Shown here: positions 1-5,850 of the stretch, piece after piece | How positions within the stretch are numbered: position 1 is the stretch's first letter | Layout: the number at the start of each line of letters is the position of its first letter | NCBI GenBank assembly: GCA_004557245.1 | Contig: SFEL01000033.1 | Coordinates: forward strand, 1 to 8,537 | Source of the DNA: Clostridiales bacterium | GTDB taxonomy: Bacteria > Bacillota > Clostridia > Christensenellales > CAG-138 | Direction of reading: 5' to 3' | Length of the DNA: 8,537 nt | Translations under genes and position numbers: made by a program | The notes under the pieces: generated by a model | Seen by the model: only the letters and a program-made list of their open reading frames with translations | Databases searched by the model: none | Told to the model about the DNA's origin: nothing

Positions 1-348
1 GGATATCCCTACGTCTGGGGCGGCAGCAGCCCTGCCACCTCCTTTGATTGCAGCGGCTTTGTCAGCTATGTGCTGACAAACAGCGGCCTTTGCAATACGC
101 TGCTACCCCCGGAGCTTCTGAAAGCAATCGATCCTATTCCTTTTGGTAAGTACGCCATGCTGGAGGAACAGGGTCATTTTACGGAATACGGATATATTTC
201 TCTCTCCGGCGACGAGTGGAACCATGAATGCCATGCAGAGCCGGAGAAAAAGCCATCCATCCGGGAACGGCTGGAACAGAGCAAAAAGGAATGTGCCGGC
301 AGACAGACGCAGCTCCAGACCAGGGGCAAGTCTGAGCCGGAACTTTAA
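1..348 (+). CDS. NlpC/P60 peptidase fragment fused in frame to the tail of another ICE protein (5' partial)
   Basis: The frame is open from base 1 to the TAA at 346-348, so the true start lies outside the window. The first ~33 residues contain YVWGGSSP and FDCSGFVSYV, the core of the NlpC/P60 (C40) peptidase family, with the catalytic Cys at residue 17. In conjugative elements these enzymes cut peptidoglycan to make room for the type IV secretion channel. Family members continue for about 90 more residues with a catalytic His (HVGIYVG-type motif); here that part is absent. After CNT (residues 31-33) the sequence becomes LLPPELLKAIDPIPFG...FTEYGYISLSGDEW, then a charged tail with SIRERLEQSKKECA that resembles the end of the next protein. 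I infer an in-frame deletion fusion, or an assembly misjoin, and a product without peptidase activity. The stop codon overlaps the ribosome binding site of the next gene, so the two are probably in one operon. Confidence 0.7.
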   Translation, partial: GYPYVWGGSSPATSFDCSGFVSYVLTNSGLCNTLLPPELLKAIDPIPFGKYAMLEEQGHFTEYGYISLSGDEWNHECHAEPEKKPSIRERLEQSKKECAGRQTQLQTRGKSEPEL

Positions 349-353
349 GGAGG
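347..353 (+). promoter_or_regulatory. Ribosome binding site of the ardA fusion gene
   Basis: AAGGAGG lies 9 bases before the ATG at 363 and overlaps the TAA stop of the upstream frame. This perfect Shine-Dalgarno fixes the start of the 619-residue protein and suggests coupling to the upstream gene. Confidence 0.85.
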
Positions 354-362
354 TGTTGATTT

Positions 363-2222
363 ATGCCGCATTTTGAATATGATAAGGACTATCCATTTGC
401 CGCCTTTATCACCAATCTGGGCAAATACAACGAGGGCGACCTTGTGGGCGAGTGGGTGAAGTTCCCCACCACCGCCGAAGAAATGAAAAAGGTATTCGAA
501 CGTATCGGCATCGGGCAGAAGGATGACTTTGGGCAGCCCTATGAGGAATGGTTCATCACCGACTATGACTGCTATGTGGACGGCCTCTATGACAAGCTGG
601 GCGAGTATGAAAATCTGGACGAGCTGAACTATCTGGCGTCGAAACTGGATGAAATGAGCCAGAGCGAGTATGCGCAGTTTCAGGCTGGTATGGAGCTGGG
701 CGACCATTGCGGCAGCCTGCAGGAGATCATCAATCTTACGGAGAATCTGGACTGTTACGAAATTTACCCGGATATCGATGACTACGACGATCTGGGGCGG
801 TATTACATCGAGGAACTGGACGTCATGCAGGTGCCGGAGCATCTGAAAAACTACATCGACTATGAGGCATACGGCCGGGATGTGGCGATAGATGAAAACG
901 GGACTTTTACCGATCAGGGCTATGTGCGGGATACGGGCAACAGCTTCCATGAGTATTATGACGGCGAGCGCGGCAGCATCCCGGAGGAATACCGGGTGAT
1001 GACCTTCCAGGAGGAAAGCGAGCTGACCGAGGATGAAAAGTCTGAGTGGGCCATGGATATCGCCTTTGACCTGGACGAATATTTCCGGCAGCGCGATCCG
1101 CAGTACGCGGCGGAGCATCCGGAGGCGCACGCGGCAAAGGAGGATATCTACGAAAATCTGATGGCGGGCCGCATCTCCGCTCTGGACGAGAAATTAGCGG
1201 CCCTGGGGCAGACCCAGGAGGACTATCTTCCCTCCGAGCTGGAAAAGTTCAAGGACGCCACGGGCTATGAGGAATTTCTGGACTTTGACCCGGCTGAGAT
1301 CAGGGCGGCGCTTCAAAACCCGGACAGGTCCCGTGTGGATGAAATGCTCTCTTTTGCGGAGCAGGCGGAACGGGAGTATGCCGCCGAAGCTGCCGCATTT
1401 GTGCAGACACCGGCGGATATCGTGGAGCAGTCGCGGGCGGTCCGGGAGGACAGCTTTTCCATCTACCAGCTGAAACGCGGGGATGAAACGCTGGATTACC
1501 GTTTTGAGCCGCTGGACGCGATCCGGCGCAACGGCCTTTCTGTTGATCCGGCAAATTATGAGCTGGTCTACACGGCACCGCTGACGGAGCGGGATGATCT
1601 GGAAAGCATCTACACACGGTTCAATATCGACCGGCCGGCAGACTTCAAGGGGCACTCCCTGTCCGTTTCGGATATCGTGGTGCTCCATCAGGGCGGCTCC
1701 GACACCGCCTATTACTGTGACCGCTTCGGCTTCTCTCAGGTGCCGGAGTTTCTGGAACCGGACCGGGCGAAGGAGGTCACGATCCCCACACCGGACCAGA
1801 TGGCGACGCGGGAGCGGATCAGCACACCCAGGGGCAGCTTCACCGTGACCGCCATGAGCCGGGAGCAGATGGAGGCAGCCGGGTACGGCCTGCACCATCA
1901 GTCTGACGATGGAAAGTACCTCATCATGGGGAACGGCACACGGGCCTTCGCTGTCCTGGCGGAGCAGCCGGAAAAGGACAATCCCCTCCGCGCCGCTGAA
2001 ATGACCCTGGAGGATGACTACGGCATGATCGACGGGATCATCAACAACGGCAGGCGTGGCGAGGAACTGGAAAAGGCCCAGGAGCACACGGAGCGGACGC
2101 AGCCGGAGAAAAAGCTGTCCATCCGAGAGCGGTTGGAGAACGCCAGACAGGAGTGCGCGAAACAGAAAGCGCCGGAGATCCGCAAGCCCGGCCGTGACGT
2201 TCCGGAGCATGGCGATTTATGA
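363..2222 (+). CDS. ardA: Anti-restriction protein: ArdA - YodL - DUF4316 fusion
   Basis: 619 residues, very rich in Asp/Glu. Residues ~10-190 (FAAFITNLGKYNEGDLVGEW..., ending near FTDQGYVRD) match the ArdA family. ArdA proteins mimic bent DNA with acidic side chains and block type I restriction enzymes, protecting incoming conjugative DNA. Classical ArdA is about 166 residues; this protein continues with an acidic helical linker (~220-355), a YodL-like domain (~363-463, FSIYQLKRGDETLDYRFEPLD...YYCDRFGF) and a DUF4316-like segment (~485-575, with AEMTLEDDYGMIDGIINNGR). It ends in a charged tail, QPEKKLSIRERLENARQECA, at 580-599. Such multi-domain ArdA fusions are typical of Clostridia ICEs. 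The start is set by AAGGAGG 9 bases upstream. Its TGA overlaps the ATG of the next gene. ArdA is clear from sequence; the roles of the YodL and DUF4316 parts are unknown. Confidence 0.9.
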   Translation: MPHFEYDKDYPFAAFITNLGKYNEGDLVGEWVKFPTTAEEMKKVFERIGIGQKDDFGQPYEEWFITDYDCYVDGLYDKLGEYENLDELNYLASKLDEMSQSEYAQFQAGMELGDHCGSLQEIINLTENLDCYEIYPDIDDYDDLGRYYIEELDVMQVPEHLKNYIDYEAYGRDVAIDENGTFTDQGYVRDTGNSFHEYYDGERGSIPEEYRVMTFQEESELTEDEKSEWAMDIAFDLDEYFRQRDPQYAAEHPEAHAAKEDIYENLMAGRISALDEKLAALGQTQEDYLPSELEKFKDATGYEEFLDFDPAEIRAALQNPDRSRVDEMLSFAEQAEREYAAEAAAFVQTPADIVEQSRAVREDSFSIYQLKRGDETLDYRFEPLDAIRRNGLSVDPANYELVYTAPLTERDDLESIYTRFNIDRPADFKGHSLSVSDIVVLHQGGSDTAYYCDRFGFSQVPEFLEPDRAKEVTIPTPDQMATRERISTPRGSFTVTAMSREQMEAAGYGLHHQSDDGKYLIMGNGTRAFAVLAEQPEKDNPLRAAEMTLEDDYGMIDGIINNGRRGEELEKAQEHTERTQPEKKLSIRERLENARQECAKQKAPEIRKPGRDVPEHGDL

Positions 2223-2416
2223 GCCGCAGCAAAAAATGGAGGCTGGAGTGGGCCTTCTTCCTGGGCGAGAACGGCAGACGGCAGTACAACCGCCTCTGCA
2301 TGGGCTGTACCCACGGCTGCAAGCAGAGTTTTCGGGCAACTGTGATAGAGTGTCCGCAGTTTCAGTCTCAACGCTTGAAAAAAAGCGGGAATAAGGGTGG
2401 GAAAAAGGCAAAATAA
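2219..2416 (+). CDS. Small conserved four-cysteine ICE protein, unknown function
   Basis: 65 residues beginning MSRSKKWRLEWAFFLGENGR. The ATG overlaps the TGA of the ardA fusion (ATGA), with a weak GGAG 11 bases upstream, so translation is probably coupled. The KWRLEWAFFL...RxxYNxLC...CKQSFRA...CP pattern fits small hypothetical proteins that I recall downstream of ardA in Clostridia ICEs; I have not been able to check this. Cysteines at 27, 30, 34 and 45, plus His32, could bind a metal ion, giving a small zinc-finger or ribbon. The tail is Lys-rich (KKSGNKGGKKAK), which would suit nucleic-acid binding. No catalytic motif is visible. The function is not known; a DNA-binding or transfer accessory role is inference only. 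Confidence 0.7.
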   Translation: MSRSKKWRLEWAFFLGENGRRQYNRLCMGCTHGCKQSFRATVIECPQFQSQRLKKSGNKGGKKAK

Positions 2417-2524
2417 CCGCCTGTGGTGGCATTTTCCGGCCATGCCCTTATGATTTCCCATCCGGTCTTTTCTCTGCTGTTCTGCGAGAGAAAAGTAGCA
2501 GTTTTCAACACTTTCCCATAGCAA

Positions 2525-2579
2525 AAGCGGGAGCGTGACCTTCGGTGGATCCGTTGGCTGCGCTCCTGCTTCTTTTTTT
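2525..2579 (+). terminator. Rho-independent terminator after the ardA operon
   Basis: AAGCGGGAGCG (2525-2535) pairs with CGCTCCTGCTT (2561-2571) over 11 bp with one G-U pair. The 25-base loop contains a small ACC/GGT hairpin, and the stem is followed by T7 (2573-2579). The plus-strand orientation would end the ardA-Cys protein transcript. On the minus strand the same stem is followed by only four T, so it may also weakly stop the opposing transcript. Confidence 0.7.
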
Positions 2580-2637
2580 GCTTATGTTCTCTTTTGGGAT
2601 TGGACAGGAAGGGATGGATAGCCGCCGCAGCAGACGC

Positions 2638-2723
2638 TGTGGAACTGTGCGTAAACCGCCATACCAGACTGTGCTGTGGGAAAGCGGCCGGCTTTTCCAT
2701 CGGCGCAGCGGCGGTTTTCCACA
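2638..2723. repeat. Long nested inverted repeat (four-step hairpin)
   Basis: Four stems nest inside one another: TGTGGAA 2638-2644 with TTCCACA 2717-2723; AAACCGCC 2653-2660 with GGCGGTTT 2710-2717 (one shared base); TGTGCTG 2670-2676 with CGGCGCA 2701-2707 (two G-U); and TGGGAAAGC 2677-2685 with GCTTTTCCA 2691-2699 (one G-U), with loop GGCCG. It has no T run on either side, so it is not a standard terminator. Whether it acts as RNA or DNA is unknown. Confidence 0.45.
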
Positions 2724-2742
2724 TTTCCATAGCGCACAGGCT

Positions 2743-3075
2743 TTATCCCACGATCAGACGGTAGGCCGTGACAGGCACGTACCATGCCGCCACCAACAGT
2801 CGCCAGACCAGGACGGCGCCGCCGATCAGTCCGGCCAGAATGAAGTTCAGGACGAACAGAGCGATCCCGCCGCCCAGGGAACCGCCGCCCGGTATGATCC
2901 AGAGCCGCAGACGCCAGATGCCGAAGGGCAGACCGCAGAGGATCCAGAGCCAGAGGTAATCCAGTTCACCGTTTTTCACGCAGGCGGACCGGAAGATGCA
3001 GTACAGCAGCGCGGCGGCAGCCACGGGCAGGATGGTCTTGCGGAAAAAGTCTTTCAACGCCTCGCCTCTTGTCAT
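2743..3075 (-). CDS. Small integral membrane protein (DUF6050-like)
   Basis: 110 residues starting MTRGEALKDFFRKTILPV. I chose the ATG at 3075 because AAGGAGG (3090-3084) sits 8 bases upstream; the frame can be extended 7 residues further, but without such a site. Hydrophobic segments at about 14-28, 38-54 and 67-100 predict two to four membrane helices; the last stretch contains the glycine-rich PGGGSLGGG followed by VLNFILAGLIGGAVLVW. The pattern KTILPV...ACVKNGELDYLWLWILCGLPFGI resembles the DUF6050 family that I recall from Clostridia mobile elements; the family name is from memory. It lies downstream of the relaxase on the same strand, with a likely terminator and its own -10 box between them. 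Its role is unknown; a membrane accessory for transfer or entry exclusion would be speculation. Confidence 0.75.
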   Translation of the reverse strand: MTRGEALKDFFRKTILPVAAAALLYCIFRSACVKNGELDYLWLWILCGLPFGIWRLRLWIIPGGGSLGGGIALFVLNFILAGLIGGAVLVWRLLVAAWYVPVTAYRLIVG

Positions 3076-3083
3076 GGTGATCG

Positions 3084-3114
3084 CCTCCTTCATCACGTTT
3101 CTGCTTTCATTATA
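3084..3114 (-). promoter_or_regulatory. Putative promoter -10 box and ribosome binding site of the DUF6050-like gene
   Basis: On the minus strand a consensus TATAAT (3114-3109) lies ~34 bases before the start codon, followed by AAGGAGG (3090-3084). No good -35 hexamer is seen at 16-18 bases; a TTGTCA at 3130-3125 is only 10 bases from the -10. The ribosome binding site is solid, the promoter tentative. Confidence 0.45.
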
Positions 3115-3151
3115 CCGGACGCTTTGACAAAAGCCCAGGGGAAAACGCGAA

Positions 3152-3178
3152 ACCCGGCGAAAAAGTTTATTGCCGGGT
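3152..3178 (-). terminator. Probable terminator hairpin at the end of the relaxase gene
   Basis: ACCCGGC (minus strand 3178-3172) pairs exactly with GCCGGGT (3158-3152), extended by two inner pairs, and the stem starts inside the relaxase stop codon. In transcript direction it is followed by TTCGCGTTTT, a broken T run, so termination may be partial. The position between relaxase and the next minus-strand gene fits a terminator. Confidence 0.5.
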
Positions 3179-4518
3179 CATTCCAGCTCCATGTGCTTCT
3201 GCCGTTCCTGCCGGGGCGGGGCAAGGAACTCCTCCACGTTCCGGCGCACGGCCGCGTAATCCTGCTCCTCCTGCCGGACCTTCTGCTGTTCCGCTTTGAT
3301 CGCCGCTTTCCGGGCGGCAAGGGCGTCCATCTCGGCCTGCATCTTTTCCTCTGACGGCAGCGGCACGGCGCCCAGACGCCGGCACTCCCTGGCGGCGGCC
3401 TCAAATAGAATGATTTCGCTCTCATAGCCCCGCAGGAACTTCTCCCTGTCCTTCGACGCCTTGTAGCGGTCATAGACCGGCTTCAGCCGGCGGTATGTGG
3501 CAACGTGCTTCATCTTCAAAGCAAGCTCGTCTATCCGTGCGCCGGTCTCCCGCAGCTCCGTTTTCAGCCGGGCGGCGGATGCGGCAACCGCCTCGCAGCG
3601 TTCGGTCAGTTCCTCATAGCTGCCGATGCCGTGCTCCGTCAGGAAATTGGTGGTCTCGGCAATGCGTTTCAGATTCTCAATGGTCGCCCAGTGTCTGTAT
3701 CCCGCGCTCTGCTGGGCCTTGATATTGTTCTGGATATCAATAAGCAGGCTGATCTTTCCGCTGCGCTGTTTCGGCTGGCGTGACGGTCCGGCGCATCCGA
3801 TGATCCGGGCGGTCAGGGCTTCCTCGGCATAGTCAGTGCCCAGGGTTTTCAGACGGGTGAAGCGCTCCTGCTCCGGCGCGCGGCACGAGATGTATTTTCC
3901 CCTCTTGACCTCATAGCCTTCCCGCTGTAAGCGCCGCAGCAGTTCTTCCAGGTCGTTGCAGCCTGGCAGCAGCCGGTCTATGGCGGCGCGCAGCTTCGCC
4001 TTATAGCTGGTGCCGCTGCGCTCCGTCTGCTGCTCGATATAGCTTTTGCCCCTGTCCGGTCCGGGAACGATAACGGACAGGCCGTGTTCTTTGCAAAGCC
4101 GGTCGGAGGTGCGGCGGATGAAGTGATAGCTGCGCTTGTTGGAATGGTAGTGCTTATGATCCGCAAAGCTGACAGCGTTGAAGATCAGGTGGTTATGAAC
4201 ATGATCTTTGTCTATGTGGGTGGTTAGGACAAACTCATACTTGCCGCCCAGGATTTCCCTTGCCAGCTCCATCCCGATCTCATGGGCCTGCTCCGGCGTC
4301 ACCTCTCCGGGCTGAAAGGCTTGTATGAGGTGGCGGCCCAGGTGCGTCCCCTTGTCGATGGCATGGCGGCGGGTCCAGGCAAATTCAATGTCCGCGGTCT
4401 CGGCGGCGCAGCCATAGGAGGAGACCAACAACCGTCCGTCTGTCTTGGCGGGATTGCAGATATAGTCTATCGCCGCTTTCAGCGTTGACTTAACAGGATG
4501 CGTCTTTGTAACTGCCAT
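3178..4518 (-). CDS. Relaxase, VirD2/MobA-type (MOB-P-like)
   Basis: 446 residues from the ATG at 4518, MAVTKTHPVKSTLKAAIDYICNP. Relaxases nick one strand at oriT, stay attached through a Tyr, and are carried with it into the recipient. Tyr19 in AIDYICNP is the likely nucleophile, and HIDKDHVHNH (residues 101-110) is the three-histidine metal-binding motif. GRHLIQAFQPGEVTPEQAHEIG (61-82) is also typical of this family. The C-terminal half (~270-440) is charged, rich in Glu/Lys/Arg, and looks like a coiled coil. The frame stays open to 4974 upstream, but that extension is the mobC gene read in the wrong frame. The gene overlaps mobC by 40 bases, so the two are translated together. Downstream is a hairpin starting at the TGA. 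Confidence 0.92.
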   Translation of the reverse strand: MAVTKTHPVKSTLKAAIDYICNPAKTDGRLLVSSYGCAAETADIEFAWTRRHAIDKGTHLGRHLIQAFQPGEVTPEQAHEIGMELAREILGGKYEFVLTTHIDKDHVHNHLIFNAVSFADHKHYHSNKRSYHFIRRTSDRLCKEHGLSVIVPGPDRGKSYIEQQTERSGTSYKAKLRAAIDRLLPGCNDLEELLRRLQREGYEVKRGKYISCRAPEQERFTRLKTLGTDYAEEALTARIIGCAGPSRQPKQRSGKISLLIDIQNNIKAQQSAGYRHWATIENLKRIAETTNFLTEHGIGSYEELTERCEAVAASAARLKTELRETGARIDELALKMKHVATYRRLKPVYDRYKASKDREKFLRGYESEIILFEAAARECRRLGAVPLPSEEKMQAEMDALAARKAAIKAEQQKVRQEEQDYAAVRRNVEEFLAPPRQERQKHMELE

Positions 4519-4808
4519 ATCTGATCCAGCCTCTCCCGTATTTCTTCCATATCGGCCTGATAGACATTCCCTCCGGCGTTGACGCGCCTGGCGATCTGGT
4601 TGATATTCCGCCCGATGGCGGACAGGGCGGCGTTCATCTCCTTTATGTCCGTGGTGTCTGTGTAAATGATATATCCGTCTATCGCCATCTTGCGCAGATA
4701 CGCGCCGTATCGCCGGGTGGGGAGCTGCGCCATCTTTTCGTCTATGAGCCGCTTTTCTTCCTCCGTGACATAAAACTTCATCTGAATATTCCGTTTCCGA
4801 TTTGCCAT
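4479..4808 (-). CDS. mobC: Relaxosome accessory protein MobC
   Basis: 109 residues starting MANRKRNIQMKFYVTEEEKRLID. GGAGG (4818-4814) lies 5 bases before the ATG at 4808; the frame is open further upstream but gives nonsense there. The N-terminal part (~8-50, QMKFYVTEEEKRLIDEKMAQ...YGAYLRKMAIDG) looks like a ribbon-helix-helix DNA-binding fold. The C-terminal part (~60-100) has the MobC signature LSAIGRNINQIARRVN followed by NVYQADMEEIRERL. MobC proteins bind near oriT and help open the strands so the relaxase can nick. It directly precedes and overlaps the relaxase gene, and the presumed oriT is immediately upstream, which is the usual arrangement. Confidence 0.9.
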   Translation of the reverse strand: MANRKRNIQMKFYVTEEEKRLIDEKMAQLPTRRYGAYLRKMAIDGYIIYTDTTDIKEMNAALSAIGRNINQIARRVNAGGNVYQADMEEIRERLDQIWQLQRRILLSQR

Positions 4809-4834
4809 GGGCAGCCTCCGTTCTGCATAAGGGT

Positions 4835-4848
4835 CTGGGATATCCCAG
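4835..4848. repeat. 14-bp perfect palindrome upstream of mobC
   Basis: CTGGGATATCCCAG reads the same on both strands and lies 26 bases before the mobC start. It may be a MobC-binding or autoregulatory site, or part of oriT; this is inference from position. Confidence 0.5.
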
Positions 4849-4896
4849 CAAGCCGTTTTGACTGTTCGGGCAAGGGACCTGAACAGCGCAAAACTC

Positions 4897-4928
4897 GCAA
4901 GCGGGTACTCGCTTGCTGTGCTTGCTGT
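4897..4928. other. Candidate oriT core: hairpin plus tandem repeat
   Basis: GCAAGCG (4897-4903) and CGCTTGC (4910-4916) form a perfect 7-bp hairpin with loop GGTACT. The right arm overlaps two head-to-tail copies of GCTTGCTGT (4911-4919 and 4920-4928). A short inverted repeat beside the nick region, upstream of mobC-relaxase, is typical of oriT. The assignment is by position and form, not by a known nic sequence. Confidence 0.5.
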
Positions 4929-5016
4929 ATACTCCGTACCTTCTGTTTTTCCCTCTGCCCATACTACAATCCAAATGGGGCGTTTTGGCCAGCTTGCGGA
5001 AAAATTATTGCAAAAA

Positions 5017-5030
5017 TTGAACCCGTTCAA
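5017..5030. repeat. TTGAAC-CC-GTTCAA inverted repeat
   Basis: Perfect 6-bp arms (5017-5022 and 5025-5030) with a 2-base spacer in the A/T-rich part of the divergent region. Read on the minus strand, TTGAAC is 17 bases before TAATTT, a weak possible mobC promoter. A dimeric regulator site is an equally good reading. Confidence 0.35.
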
Positions 5031-5061
5031 AGAAAAGATCCAAATCATTCACTTTCTACTA

Positions 5062-5090
5062 TTGCATCCAGCCCCTTTCTATGCTATACT
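5062..5090 (+). promoter_or_regulatory. tetR promoter
   Basis: The -10 is TATACT (5085-5090), preceded by TGC (5082-5084), an extended -10. Seventeen bases upstream is TTGCAT (5062-5067), a weak -35, as is usual for extended -10 promoters. The predicted start of transcription is near 5097, about 30 bases before tetR. Confidence 0.6.
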
Positions 5091-5092
5091 GA

Positions 5093-5106
5093 TGGTGCAT
5101 ACACCA
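5093..5106. promoter_or_regulatory. Candidate TetR operator
   Basis: TGGTG-CATA-CACCA has perfect 5-bp arms and overlaps the predicted transcription start of tetR. TetR-family proteins commonly repress their own gene by binding such an inverted repeat. Binding by this protein is inferred from position. Confidence 0.5.
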
Positions 5107-5119
5107 CAAGAGAAAGGAA

Positions 5120-5830
5120 GTGATCCTCATAGCCATCACAAGCGCAAGTTTGCCAACGAAGAAGCGGATCCTGGCCGTCTGCGTGAAGCTGTTTCTGGAA
5201 AAGGGCTACAAGCAGACCACGCTGGCGGAGATCAACGAAAAGGCCAGTGTGTCATACAGCCAGTTCCAGAACATTTTCCGCGCCAAAGACGGCGTATTGA
5301 CCGAACTGGTGGAGTTTATGTTCAGCAGCCAGTTCGGCGCGGCGCGGAAAATCGCGGGGGCTGATCTGCCGCCGGTCTATGTCTACGCGGTCGAGACGGC
5401 GATCCAGATGACGCTGACGGAGCTGAACGAAAACCTGCGAGAGATCTACATGGAAGCCTACACGCATCAGGAAGCCTCCGAATACATCCATCGGGAAACG
5501 GCGAAGGAGCTGTATCAGATCTTTGGCCCCTACCATCCGGAGCTGACCGCCCGCGATTTTTACGACATGGAGATTGGCTCGGCCGGCATCATGCGCGGCT
5601 ACATGGCGCACCCCTGCGACGGGGAGCTGACGCTGGAAAAGAAGCTGCGGCTGTTCCTTACCATGAGCCTGCGGGCCTACAACGTCCCGAAGGAGGAAAG
5701 GGAGCAGGCCATCCGGTTCGTGGAAGGGCTGGATATCCGCACGATCTCCGAACGGGTGATACAGGAGTTGTTCAAGGCGCTGGCCATGCACTTCGAGTTT
5801 TCCCTTGCGGGGATCACGCTGACAGCGTAA
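5120..5830 (+). CDS. TetR/AcrR-family transcriptional regulator
   Basis: Up to 236 residues. Residues ~14-60 (TKKRILAVCVKLFLEKGYKQTTLAEINEKA...YSQFQNIFRAKDGVLTELV) are a TetR-type helix-turn-helix; the rest is an all-helical ligand-binding part with no close class visible. The open frame begins with GTG at 5120, but the Shine-Dalgarno AAGGA (5114-5118) would then be one base away. An ATA at 5129 is ideally spaced and starts AITSASLPTKKRI; ATG at this position would be the normal start, so the start codon may be mutated (or initiation may use ATA). The gene has its own extended -10 promoter and an overlapping inverted repeat, suggesting autorepression. It diverges from mobC and precedes the surface protein. 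TetR regulators often control an adjacent transporter gene; none is seen here. Confidence 0.9.
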   Translation: MILIAITSASLPTKKRILAVCVKLFLEKGYKQTTLAEINEKASVSYSQFQNIFRAKDGVLTELVEFMFSSQFGAARKIAGADLPPVYVYAVETAIQMTLTELNENLREIYMEAYTHQEASEYIHRETAKELYQIFGPYHPELTARDFYDMEIGSAGIMRGYMAHPCDGELTLEKKLRLFLTMSLRAYNVPKEEREQAIRFVEGLDIRTISERVIQELFKALAMHFEFSLAGITLTA

Positions 5831-5850
5831 ACATAGAAACCAACACATAT

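Larger units (their letters stand above)
2417..2742. other. Gene-free convergent region between the small Cys protein and the membrane protein
   Basis: The 326 bases between two convergent stop codons carry no convincing gene. The open frames here (for example the plus frame from 2545 and the minus frame 2368-2730) lack ribosome binding sites and have low-complexity or recognisably shadow translations. The stretch holds a terminator-like hairpin with a T run (2525-2579) and a long nested hairpin (2638-2723); both are listed separately. Confidence 0.6.
4809..5119. other. Divergent mobC/tetR intergenic region with presumed oriT
   Basis: 311 bases without a gene. From left to right it holds the mobC ribosome binding site, a 14-bp palindrome (4835-4848), a hairpin plus tandem 9-mers (4897-4928), an A/T-rich stretch, a TTGAAC inverted repeat (5017-5030), and the tetR promoter and operator (5062-5106). 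The oriT of relaxase/MobC systems is usually just upstream of mobC, so this is where I place it. The exact nick site cannot be read from sequence alone. Confidence 0.55.

Noticed and set aside
345..2210. Long minus-strand open frames opposite ardA
   Set aside because: Shadows of the G+C-rich ardA coding frame; no start signals and no family features.
2368..2730. A 120-residue minus-strand frame in the convergent region
   Set aside because: It runs through a terminator hairpin and a nested inverted repeat, with a biased Ser/Arg/Lys-rich translation and no Shine-Dalgarno.
3124..3129. A perfect TTGACA on the plus strand as a promoter -35
   Set aside because: No -10 box at 16-18 bases downstream and no plus-strand gene follows.
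2545..3354. A 269-residue plus-strand open frame
   Set aside because: It is antisense to the DUF6050-like gene and the relaxase end, has no ribosome binding site and a low-complexity sequence.
4519..4974. A 152-residue N-terminal extension of the relaxase frame
   Set aside because: It is mobC and its upstream region read in the wrong frame; the protein signature starts at MAVTKTHPVKS and mobC is clearly real in the other frame.
4809..5048. An 80-residue N-terminal extension of mobC
   Set aside because: It crosses the oriT-like repeats, has no ribosome binding site, and MANRKRNIQMKF at 4808 has GGAGG five bases upstream.
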